The translations under genes were made by a program, and so were the position numbers. A DNA stretch of 64,000 nucleotides from Acinetobacter sp. ANC 3781 (lineage in GTDB: Bacteria > Pseudomonadota > Gammaproteobacteria > Pseudomonadales > Moraxellaceae): positions 1 to 64,000 of the forward strand of contig NZ_SJOH01000018.1 in the NCBI RefSeq assembly GCF_004331285.1, given 5' to 3'. Of the stretch, positions 56,591 to 64,000 are shown piece by piece. Position 1 is the first letter of the stretch. Each line of letters starts with the position of its first letter. The notes beneath the pieces are model-generated. The model was given only the letters and a program-made list of their open reading frames with translations. It was not told where the DNA came from and did not search any database.

Positions 56591-56853
56591 TATGCCGTAA
56601 CAGTTTAAAATGCAATCCATCATTCCCATTTTGCATAAGCTTTTCGTCATTTACGCATTTCAATCGCTTAAAGATTAGGCATAATCTTACCCTTTTAAAA
56701 TACCCCCTCTTTTCAAGCATTCCACGACTGTGTATAACAATGGACAGTTTAGGGAAATCAATAAGCATAGGCAAATGACGTCAAAACACGTTAGACTATG
56801 CAGCAATCAATGCAAGCAAAATGTCATTTGAGACAAAAAGAAGGTGAAGATTG
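56591..56853. other. Upstream region of ribB
   Basis: No FMN-riboswitch motif is visible and no ORF is supported. The promoter of the rib operon is presumably here but I cannot single one out. Confidence 0.45.
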
Positions 56854-57969
56854 ATGCCGCTCAATACCGTTGAAGAGCTCGTAGCAGATATCCGTGCAGG
56901 AAAAATGGTCATCCTGATGGATGATGAAGATCGTGAAAATGAAGGTGATTTAGTTATTGCGGCGACACACGTACGTCCGGAAGACATCAACTTTATGATC
57001 ACCCATGCACGTGGTTTAGTCTGCCTGACTTTAAGTAAGGAGCGTTGCCAACAGTTAAATCTACCTCTTATGGTCGATGCTAACGGCGCACAACACGGTA
57101 CCAATTTCACACTTTCAATTGAAGCCACAAATGGCATTACTACAGGTATTTCCCCTGCAGAACGCGCACATACAATTCAAACTGCGGTTGCGGCACACGC
57201 AAAACCGGCGGATATCGTACAACCCGGTCATATTTTTCCATTGATGGCTCAACCAGGTGGGGTATTGCACCGTGCCGGTCATACTGAAGCCGGTTGTGAC
57301 TTGTCTCGTTTAGCAGGTCTTGAACCCGCTTCTGTAATTTGTGAAATTATTAATGAAGATGGCACAATGGCACGCCGTCCAGACCTTGAAGTTTTCGCAG
57401 AAAAACATGGTTTGAAAATTGGTACGATTGCTGACCTAATTCACTATCGTATGACCAATGAGCAAACAGTTGAACGTATTGATCAACAAACGCTAGATAC
57501 CGAATACGGTACCTTTGAATTGTTCCGTTACCGTGAACTGGGTAATCCAGATATTCATTTGGCTTTGGTCAAAGGTCAGCCCAAAGAAGGCGTCACCACT
57601 GTGCGTGTCCATGGCTTCAATCCGGCACGTGACTTACTTAAACTGAATAAACGAGACGGCGAACCCGCTTGGAATTTAGATAAAGCGTTGAAAACGATTG
57701 CCGATAGTGATCGCGGGATCTTGGTCTGGATTGGTCAACGCCACCTACAAGATTTAGGCCCTGCACTGGACAGCTTAACTGCACCGAAACCAACAAAATC
57801 CAATGCTGCCCTTTCACAGCAATATCAAACCATTGGGGTTGGCGCACAAATTTTACGTGATTTGGGCGTTGAAAAAATGAAGCTGCTTAGCTCTCCATTA
57901 CGTTTCAATGCGCTCTCAGGCTTTAACTTAGAAGTGGTGGAATACGTCACCGCACAACAAACATCTTAA
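56854..57969 (+). CDS. ribB: 3,4-DHBP synthase with inactive RibA-like domain
   Basis: 371-aa protein. The N-terminal RibB domain (1-205) has DDEDRENEGD (about 25-34), HTEAGCDLSRLAGL (about 147-160) and the RPEDINFM segment. It splits ribulose 5-phosphate to 3,4-dihydroxy-2-butanone 4-phosphate for riboflavin. The C-terminal part (about 215-371) has the GTP cyclohydrolase II fold but lacks the three zinc cysteines, so that activity is probably lost. The ATG at 56854 follows an in-frame TTG. Confidence 0.93.
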   Translation: MPLNTVEELVADIRAGKMVILMDDEDRENEGDLVIAATHVRPEDINFMITHARGLVCLTLSKERCQQLNLPLMVDANGAQHGTNFTLSIEATNGITTGISPAERAHTIQTAVAAHAKPADIVQPGHIFPLMAQPGGVLHRAGHTEAGCDLSRLAGLEPASVICEIINEDGTMARRPDLEVFAEKHGLKIGTIADLIHYRMTNEQTVERIDQQTLDTEYGTFELFRYRELGNPDIHLALVKGQPKEGVTTVRVHGFNPARDLLKLNKRDGEPAWNLDKALKTIADSDRGILVWIGQRHLQDLGPALDSLTAPKPTKSNAALSQQYQTIGVGAQILRDLGVEKMKLLSSPLRFNALSGFNLEVVEYVTAQQTS

Positions 57970-57987
57970 GAAATAAACGAGGTTGCT

Positions 57988-58458
57988 ATGGCAGTTCGCC
58001 GTATTGAAGGTATGTTACATCTCGCGAGCGAAGGCCGTTACGCGATTTTAGTCGGTCGCTTTAATAGCTTTGTGGTTGAACATTTACTAGAAGGTGCAAT
58101 TGATACATTGAAACGTCATGGTGTATCAGAGGATAATATCACTGTTGTTCACGCACCTGGCGCTTGGGAACTTCCTGTCGTTGCAAAAAAACTTGCCGCT
58201 TCAGATCGTTTTGATGCGATCATTGCACTTGGCGCCGTGATTCGTGGTAGCACGCCTCACTTTGACTTTGTGGCGGGTGAATGTGCCAAAGGTTTAGGCG
58301 TTGTTGGCCTCGACACTGGCTTGCCAGTCATCAACGGTGTATTGACTACGGATAGTATTGAACAAGCGATTGAACGCTCTGGAACAAAAGCAGGTAATAA
58401 AGGTGGTGAAGCTGCCCTTACTGCAATTGAAATGGTTAACTTGTTAAAGGCTATTTAA
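57988..58458 (+). CDS. ribH: 6,7-dimethyl-8-ribityllumazine synthase
   Basis: 156-aa enzyme that condenses the RibB product with 5-amino-6-ribitylaminouracil. VGRFNSFV (substrate loop), HAPGAWELP (about 54-62) and [14 protein letters not shown] with the catalytic His (about 83-96) are all present. 18 bp after ribB, with GAGG before the ATG. Confidence 0.97.
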   Translation: MAVRRIEGMLHLASEGRYAILVGRFNSFVVEHLLEGAIDTLKRHGVSEDNITVVHAPGAWELPVVAKKLAASDRFDAIIALGAVIRGSTPHFDFVAGECAKGLGVVGLDTGLPVINGVLTTDSIEQAIERSGTKAGNKGGEAALTAIEMVNLLKAI

Positions 58459-58462
58459 CGCT

Positions 58463-58912
58463 ATGTCGCAAACACTTCAAGCAACTTATGCAGCAAAACG
58501 TAAAGCACGCCGCTTTGCTGTACAAGGAATTTATGAATGGCAGATGAGCCACAATCCAGTACATGAAATTGAAGCACGTACGCGTGTGGAAAATGCCATG
58601 CATAAAGTGGATCTGAGCTATTATCATGAATTGTTGACTCAAGTGGTTGCCAATCATGAAGCATTGGATGCGCTCTTAATCCCAGTACTGGATCGCGAAC
58701 TTTCAGCACTTGATGGTGTTGAACTTGCGACTTTACGTCTAGGCGCGTATGAACTGAAAGACCATCTTGAAGTTCCTTATCGCGTCGTTTTAGATGAATC
58801 AATTGAGCTTGCTAAACACTTTGGCGGTGCAGACAGCCATAAATACATCAATGGTGTATTGGACCGTTTAGCCACCAGCTTACGTGCAGCAGAAAAGCAA
58901 CAAGCCAACTAA
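58463..58912 (+). CDS. nusB: Transcription antitermination factor NusB
   Basis: 149-aa helical RNA-binding protein that, with NusE (S10), binds boxA for rRNA antitermination. [14 protein letters not shown] and INGVLDRLA are conserved. It begins 4 bp after ribH, the usual gammaproteobacterial pairing. Confidence 0.96.
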   Translation: MSQTLQATYAAKRKARRFAVQGIYEWQMSHNPVHEIEARTRVENAMHKVDLSYYHELLTQVVANHEALDALLIPVLDRELSALDGVELATLRLGAYELKDHLEVPYRVVLDESIELAKHFGGADSHKYINGVLDRLATSLRAAEKQQAN

Positions 58913-58932
58913 TTTTTAAGTAGACTTGTTGC

Positions 58933-59865
58933 ATGGCTGAGTTTTCGATTATTGACACCTATTTCAATCGTCAGACTGTTACATCTACCGATGTCAATTC
59001 TGTCGATTTAGGTATTGGTGATGACTCAGCCTTGCTTACTCCCCCACCCAACCAACAACTGGTCATCTGTGCCGACACCTTGGTTGCGGGTCGACATTTT
59101 CCTTTAAATACCGCTGCACATGCCATCGGCTGGAAATCTGTTGCTGTCAATTTATCTGATATTGCTGCAATGGCTGCCAAACCACATAGCATTCTTCTTG
59201 CATTGAGCTTACCCCAAATTGATCATGATTGGCTGAAAGGCTTCAGTCAGGGTTTATATGAGTGTTGCGATCAATTTGGGGTCCGTTTAATTGGTGGTGA
59301 CACCACTCAAAGTCCTCATTTGACCATTTCTGTCACGGCCTTGGGCTGGATCGAAACAGGCAAAGCCGTACCACGTTCCGGTGCTCAAGTGGGTGACTAT
59401 GTTTGCGTAAGCGGAACAGTTGGCGATGCAGCGTACGCCTTGCAACATTTGGGACACCCTCTACAACAACGTCTCGATTATCCAACGCCACGTTGTCAGC
59501 TCGGTCAACAGTTAAAAGGCTTGGCATCAAGCATGATTGATGTATCTGATGGCTTGGCCCAGGACTTAGGGCACATCCTTAAAGCATCACATGTCGGTGC
59601 AACTTTGGATTTAGACCAACTACCGGTTAATGCCGCTTTAAAAAAACTACAACAAGAAAAGCAATGGCAATACGCACTCGCGGGTGGCGATGACTATGAA
59701 TTATGCTTTACAATAAGCCGGCAAAATTATGAAAAAATTTTGCAACAACAATTAGATGTCAACATTACCAAGATTGGACAAATCACCCAACAAAAAGGCT
59801 TAACTTTTGTGCAGAATGGCGTAGATCATTCGCTGCAATTTTATGGATACCAACACTTTGCATAA
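58933..59865 (+). CDS. thiL: Thiamine-monophosphate kinase
   Basis: 310-aa PurM-like kinase that makes thiamine diphosphate. GIGDDSALL (about 27-35) and GGDTTQSPH (about 122-130) bind metal and ATP; DVSDGLAQDLGH (about 203-214) is the third motif. It overlaps pgpA by 23 nt, so translation is coupled. Confidence 0.96.
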   Translation: MAEFSIIDTYFNRQTVTSTDVNSVDLGIGDDSALLTPPPNQQLVICADTLVAGRHFPLNTAAHAIGWKSVAVNLSDIAAMAAKPHSILLALSLPQIDHDWLKGFSQGLYECCDQFGVRLIGGDTTQSPHLTISVTALGWIETGKAVPRSGAQVGDYVCVSGTVGDAAYALQHLGHPLQQRLDYPTPRCQLGQQLKGLASSMIDVSDGLAQDLGHILKASHVGATLDLDQLPVNAALKKLQQEKQWQYALAGGDDYELCFTISRQNYEKILQQQLDVNITKIGQITQQKGLTFVQNGVDHSLQFYGYQHFA

Positions 59866-60364
59866 ACCCAGCATCAACTTTAAAGACATGTCATGGTCAA
59901 ACCGCTGCATCGTGTTTTGTGGTGTGGGATTCGGCTCTGGACTTGCCCCTAAAGCACCCGGAACATTCGGTTCCGCTTTTGCATTGCTGTTTATTCCTGC
60001 ATGGTTAAGTCTGGGTTTTTTAAATAGCCTTTTTGCCATTGTCATCATGTCCTTAATTGGCATATATATCTGTGGTCAAACTGCCAAAGTCATGGGTGTT
60101 CATGATGATGGTCGTATTGTCTGGGATGAGTTTGCCGGGCAGTCCATTACCTTTCTACCCCTCATTTTTTTAGGGCACATGAGCTGGTTATGGGTACTGG
60201 TTGGATTTGCCTTATTTCGTTTGTTTGATGTATGGAAACCTTGGCCTATTCGCGTAATCGATCGTCAAATCGGTGGCGGCTTTGGCATTATGTTTGACGA
60301 TATTATCGCCGGCATTTGGGCTGCACTATGCATTTACATTTATCTATCGTTCCTGATGGCTTAA
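59843..60364 (+). CDS. pgpA: Phosphatidylglycerophosphatase A
   Basis: 173-aa inner-membrane phosphatase that makes phosphatidylglycerol. [16 protein letters not shown] (about 29-44) and VWDEFAGQ (about 92-99) are the PgpA motifs. The start lies inside thiL in another frame. Confidence 0.94.
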   Translation: MDTNTLHKPSINFKDMSWSNRCIVFCGVGFGSGLAPKAPGTFGSAFALLFIPAWLSLGFLNSLFAIVIMSLIGIYICGQTAKVMGVHDDGRIVWDEFAGQSITFLPLIFLGHMSWLWVLVGFALFRLFDVWKPWPIRVIDRQIGGGFGIMFDDIIAGIWAALCIYIYLSFLMA

Positions 60365-60386
60365 GCTAAAAATTGTAGGATTACAC

Positions 60387-61751
60387 ATGTCTACTAGCGT
60401 TATTATTCTTGCTGCAGGTAAAGGGACACGTATGCGTTCTAGTTTACCGAAAGTATTACAACCTCTTGCAGGGCGTCCTTTACTGGGTCATGTGATTGAA
60501 ACTGCAAAAAAACTCAATGCGGCAAATATTATTACCATTTATGGTCATGGTGGCGATAAAGTACAACAAGCCTTCGCGCAAGAACAAGTTCAATGGGTGG
60601 AACAAGCAGAACAGCTCGGAACAGGTCATGCCGTAAAAGTAACACTTCCCGTACTTCCAGTTGAAGGCGTATCCCTTATTCTTTCGGGGGACGTACCTTG
60701 CGTCACTCAAAATACCTTACAACGCCTCCTTGATGCTTCAGCCCAAACCGGTATTGGTATTGTGACTTTAACTGTTGATGATGCAACAGGCTATGGTCGT
60801 ATTGTGCGTGAAAATGGGCAAATTCAAGCCATTGTCGAACATAAAGACGCCAGCGATGAACAACGTAAAATTAAAGAATTTAATACTGGTATCTACTGTG
60901 TCAGTAATGCCAAATTGCATCAATGGTTACCCAAGCTTTCCAATGAAAATGCGCAAGGTGAGTATTACCTGACTGACATTATTGCTATGGCGATTACAGA
61001 CGGCTTAGAAGTGGCTTCTGTTGAACCGGAACTTGCTTTTGAAGTTGAAGGGGTCAATGACCGTGTGCAACTGGCAGCATTGGAACGTGAATTCCAAAGT
61101 TATCAGGCAAAAAAATTAATGCAGCAAGGCGTGCATTTGATCGACCCTGCTCGTTTTGACTTACGTGGTAACTTAAGCGTGGGTCAGGATGTTCGTATCG
61201 ACATCAATGTGATCATTGAAGGTGATTGTGAATTTGGTGATCATGTAGAAATTGGTGCAGGTTGTGTCATCAAAAATACCGTAATTGCATCAGGCACCAA
61301 AGTTCAACCGTATAGCATCTTTGATCATGCTGTAGTGGGTAGTGATACCCAAATTGGGCCATTTGCACGCTTGCGTCCCGGTGCAAAATTGGCAAATGAA
61401 GTGCATATTGGTAACTTCGTTGAAGTGAAAAATTCAAGCATTGGTTTTGGCTCTAAAGCCAATCACTTCACTTATTTAGGTGATGCTGAAGTGGGTGCAG
61501 GTTCAAATATTGGTGCGGGCACCATTACCTGTAACTATGATGGTGCAAATAAATATAAAACTATTATTGGCGATGCTGCTTTTATTGGTTCAAATAGCTC
61601 ACTGGTTGCTCCTATAAGTATTGGAAATGGGGCAACGATTGGCGCAGGCTCTGTCATTACTCGTGATGTTGCCGAGAATAGTCTGGCTTTTGAACGCTCA
61701 AAACAACTGATTAAAGAAAACTATCAACGCCCCCAAAAACTGAAAAAATAA
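60387..61751 (+). CDS. glmU: Bifunctional GlmU
   Basis: 454-aa enzyme with an N-terminal uridyltransferase ([20 protein letters not shown], 8-27) and a C-terminal left-handed beta-helix acetyltransferase (about 250-440; repeats such as VEIGAGCVI, and [10 protein letters not shown] with the catalytic region). Makes UDP-GlcNAc from GlcN-1-P. 13 bp before glmS. Confidence 0.98.
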   Translation: MSTSVIILAAGKGTRMRSSLPKVLQPLAGRPLLGHVIETAKKLNAANIITIYGHGGDKVQQAFAQEQVQWVEQAEQLGTGHAVKVTLPVLPVEGVSLILSGDVPCVTQNTLQRLLDASAQTGIGIVTLTVDDATGYGRIVRENGQIQAIVEHKDASDEQRKIKEFNTGIYCVSNAKLHQWLPKLSNENAQGEYYLTDIIAMAITDGLEVASVEPELAFEVEGVNDRVQLAALEREFQSYQAKKLMQQGVHLIDPARFDLRGNLSVGQDVRIDINVIIEGDCEFGDHVEIGAGCVIKNTVIASGTKVQPYSIFDHAVVGSDTQIGPFARLRPGAKLANEVHIGNFVEVKNSSIGFGSKANHFTYLGDAEVGAGSNIGAGTITCNYDGANKYKTIIGDAAFIGSNSSLVAPISIGNGATIGAGSVITRDVAENSLAFERSKQLIKENYQRPQKLKK

Positions 61752-61763
61752 GAGGATTTAAAT

Positions 61764-63602
61764 ATGTGCGGAATTGTCGGTGGCGTTGCTGAACGTAATA
61801 TTAGCAATATTTTAATTGAAGGCTTAAAACGTCTTGAGTACCGTGGTTATGATTCAGCCGGTGTTGCGCTGATTAATGGCGGCCATGTACTGCGTGAACG
61901 TCGTGTCGGTAAAGTAGTGAATTTAGAACAAGCGGTAAATGAAGCTGAGATTCAAGGTTCACTCGGTATTGCACACACCCGTTGGGCAACCCATGGCAAA
62001 CCGACTGAAAATAATGCTCATCCGCATATTTCAGGTACTGTTGCCGTGGTTCATAACGGAATCATCGAGAACTATCAGGAACTTAAAGATGATCTTGAAG
62101 CTTTAGGTTATGTGTTTACTTCACAGACAGATACCGAAGTGGTTGCACATTTAGTCAATGATGCCTTGAAATCGACTTCTAGTCTTTTGACTGCAGTACA
62201 ACAAGTGGTTCCGCAACTTAAAGGAGCCTACGCACTCGGAATCGTACATACCGATTACCCGGATGAACTGATTACCGTTCGTGAAGGCTCACCTTTAGTG
62301 ATTGGTGTCGGGATTGGCGAAAATTTTATCAGTTCGGATCAACTGGCTTTACTTCCAATTACCAACCGCTTTATTTACCTTGAAGAAGGTGATATTGCGC
62401 GTTTAACCCGTACCAGTATTGAAGTATTTGTAAATGACCAATTGGTTGAACGTCCTGTTAAAGAACTGGATGCAACTGTAAGTAATGCTTCTAAAGGTGA
62501 ATACAAACACTACATGCTCAAAGAAATTTACGAGCAACCAGAAGCGATTCAGCAAACCATTTCCCAAGCCTTGAACGGAAATATTTTACGTGAAGATTTC
62601 TTAAAAGATGCGGTAGTTGATTTTGAAAAAATTCAACAAGTGCAAATTATTGCCTGTGGTACCAGCTACCATGCCGGCATGATTGCAAAATACTGGTTTG
62701 AACAACTGATTGACCTGCCTTGCCAGGTTGAAATTGCCAGCGAATTCCGCTATCGCACCCCAGTCATTGTAAATAACACACTCTATGTGTGTATTTCTCA
62801 ATCAGGTGAAACGGCGGATACTTTGGCTGCACTTCGTGATACACAAAAACGGGCTGCTGCAAAAAATTTAAAAATTGCAACTTTGACCATTTGCAATGTG
62901 GCAACCTCTTCAATGGTGCGTGAAACCAACCACAGTTTACTCACTTTAGCGGGACCAGAAATTGGGGTGGCATCGACCAAAGCTTTCACCACGCAACTTG
63001 CCGCACTCATGTTGTTGGTTTTAAAAATTGGGCAAGTAAAGCAAAGTATTACTGCTGAAAAAACCACTACGATCATTACTGATTTATGGCATGTACCGAA
63101 AGTAATTTTAGATACCCTGCAAAAAGATAAAGATATTTTGCGTTTATCTGAACTCTTTGTAGAAAAGCAACACTGCTTATTCTTGGGTCGTGGTACAGAG
63201 TTCCCGATTGCCCTTGAAGGTGCCTTGAAACTGAAAGAAATTTCTTATATCCATGCTGAGGGCTATGCTGCAGGTGAACTCAAACATGGTCCACTCGCAC
63301 TGGTGGATAATGATATGCCTGTGGTGATTCTTGCCCCTCAAGACGATATGCTGGATAAACTCAAATCCAATATGGAAGAAGTTCAAGCCCGCGGTGGCGA
63401 GTTGTTTGTATTTGCCGATGAAAACAGTGGAATTAAAGGAAAAGATCGTCAACATGTAGTACATGTCCCAAGTATCAGTCCGATCCTTGCTCCAATTGTT
63501 TACAGTATCCCGGTACAACTCTTGTCTTATCATGTAGCAGTATTACGTGGTACCGATGTCGATCAGCCTCGAAATCTGGCAAAATCCGTTACAGTCGAAT
63601 AA
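61764..63602 (+). CDS. glmS: Glucosamine-6-phosphate synthase
   Basis: 612-aa enzyme that makes GlcN-6-P from fructose 6-P and glutamine. The N-terminal amidotransferase has nucleophile Cys2 (MCGIVGG); two SIS domains follow (CGTSYHAGMIAKYW, SQSGETADTLAAL, GRGTEFPIALEGALKLKE). The C-terminus LAKSVTVE is the usual attTn7-bearing end. GAGGA precedes the ATG. Confidence 0.98.
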   Translation: MCGIVGGVAERNISNILIEGLKRLEYRGYDSAGVALINGGHVLRERRVGKVVNLEQAVNEAEIQGSLGIAHTRWATHGKPTENNAHPHISGTVAVVHNGIIENYQELKDDLEALGYVFTSQTDTEVVAHLVNDALKSTSSLLTAVQQVVPQLKGAYALGIVHTDYPDELITVREGSPLVIGVGIGENFISSDQLALLPITNRFIYLEEGDIARLTRTSIEVFVNDQLVERPVKELDATVSNASKGEYKHYMLKEIYEQPEAIQQTISQALNGNILREDFLKDAVVDFEKIQQVQIIACGTSYHAGMIAKYWFEQLIDLPCQVEIASEFRYRTPVIVNNTLYVCISQSGETADTLAALRDTQKRAAAKNLKIATLTICNVATSSMVRETNHSLLTLAGPEIGVASTKAFTTQLAALMLLVLKIGQVKQSITAEKTTTIITDLWHVPKVILDTLQKDKDILRLSELFVEKQHCLFLGRGTEFPIALEGALKLKEISYIHAEGYAAGELKHGPLALVDNDMPVVILAPQDDMLDKLKSNMEEVQARGGELFVFADENSGIKGKDRQHVVHVPSISPILAPIVYSIPVQLLSYHVAVLRGTDVDQPRNLAKSVTVE

Positions 63603-63611
63603 AAAATGAAT

Positions 63612-63637
63612 AAAGGCTGGTTTGAACCAGCCTTTTT
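63612..63637 (+). terminator. Terminator after glmS
   Basis: AAAGGCTGG / CCAGCCTTT stem with a TTTGAA loop and T-run, 10 bp past the stop. This is also where Tn7-type elements would insert; none is present. Confidence 0.88.
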
Positions 63638-63660
63638 CTTATGCCTTAATGAGAAAAGTC

Positions 63661-64000
63661 ATGACCAAACTCACTTGTTTTAAAGCCTATGATATTCGTG
63701 GAAAACTCGGCAGCGAATTGAACGAAGAAATTGCCTATAAAATTGGCCGTGCTTATGGTCAAATCTATCAACCAAAATCAGTCGTGGTTGGTTGTGATAT
63801 CCGCCTAAGCAGTGAAGGTCTTAAACAGGCCACGATTCGCGGTTTAAATGATGCAGGCGTCAATGTTTTAGATTTAGGCATGACCGGTACAGAAGAGGTC
63901 TATTTCGGCGCCTTCCATCTTAATGTACAAGGTGGCATCGAAATTACCGCCAGCCATAATCCGATGGATTATAACGGCATGAAATTGGTGCGTGAAAATG
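63661..64000 (+). CDS. Phosphomannomutase/phosphoglucomutase, partial
   Basis: The first 113 residues of an alpha-D-phosphohexomutase; the gene runs off the window's right edge. [10 protein letters not shown] (about 8-17), [11 protein letters not shown] (about 40-50) and [15 protein letters not shown] with the phospho-acceptor Ser (near 97) are the family signatures. It provides mannose-1-P or glucose-1-P for surface polysaccharides. A second in-frame ATG lies 12 nt upstream, but 63661 has GAG at a better spacing. Confidence 0.92.
   Translation, partial: MTKLTCFKAYDIRGKLGSELNEEIAYKIGRAYGQIYQPKSVVVGCDIRLSSEGLKQATIRGLNDAGVNVLDLGMTGTEEVYFGAFHLNVQGGIEITASHNPMDYNGMKLVREN

Noticed and set aside
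56591..56853. Possible FMN riboswitch before ribB
   Set aside because: The conserved RFN words (such as AGGGTGAAATTC and CCGGCGGT) are absent.
63603..63660. Tn7-type element at the glmS end
   Set aside because: Only a terminator and 58 bp separate glmS from the next gene; the att site is empty.

Overview
The window is a stretch of a gammaproteobacterial chromosome that is almost certainly Acinetobacter. The support is low G+C, tandem 16-nt-spacer rRNA-type promoters, and a gene order (def, LysM gene, dprA, tsaC; znuA divergent from zur-znuCB; ribB-ribH-nusB-thiL-pgpA; glmU-glmS-pgm) that I recall from that genus. Most of the window is core housekeeping DNA, with a few accessory patches. No homology search could be run; all identities come from reading motifs.

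Layout. 1-220 holds two promoters firing leftward into what should be an rRNA operon just outside the window. 617-3182 is a copper unit (OprC-like TonB receptor and a His-rich DUF2946 protein). 3274-7108 is def, a LysM protein, dprA and tsaC, with a 183-bp MITE-like element inserted in the terminator of the LysM gene; a minus-strand small-RNA candidate lies at 7154-7280. 7501-13204 is a transporter/AraC pair, two paralogous lipoproteins flanking a glutathione peroxidase and an RcnB-like protein, a P-loop kinase and a small unknown. 13357-20555 is the complete atpIBEFHAGDC operon on the minus strand with a clear promoter and terminator. 20727-23772 is the zinc uptake locus with a Zur box. 23867-25571 is a LysE exporter and a DyP peroxidase.

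25604-31528 is an orphan type VI secretion cassette: VgrG, a multidomain peptidoglycan-attacking effector (LysM, M15-type peptidase, lysozyme-like C-terminus) and an extremely AT-rich lipoprotein that is the likely immunity protein. 31753-34396 holds an aminotransferase and a MATE pump, followed by a decayed luciferase-like monooxygenase pseudogene and two simple-sequence repeats. 35504-37291 is an SDR/TetR divergent pair with a strong operator. phoB-phoR with a Pho box, GST, OsmC-like protein, pirin, a diguanylate cyclase and a solitary Mrr-type nuclease follow.

44367-51021 holds guaA with a repeat cluster at its 3' end, then small membrane and stress genes, ParA, a SirB2-like protein and BolA. 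51251-56590 is a tRNA-Gly pair followed by wreckage of a mobile element (XRE regulator, truncated excisionase-like gene, broken IS3-family element) abutting acnA. A second, degenerate copy of the tRNA-Gly 3' end with its terminator lies on the far side of acnA. 56854-64000 is the riboflavin/thiamine/phospholipid gene row, glmU, glmS and the start of a phosphomannomutase gene.

The most novel-looking items are the VgrG effector/immunity cassette, the unassigned small-RNA candidate at 7154-7280, the tRNA-Gly 3'-end duplication around acnA, the MITE-like insertion in a terminator, and the CACTGC...GCAGTG repeat cluster after guaA.
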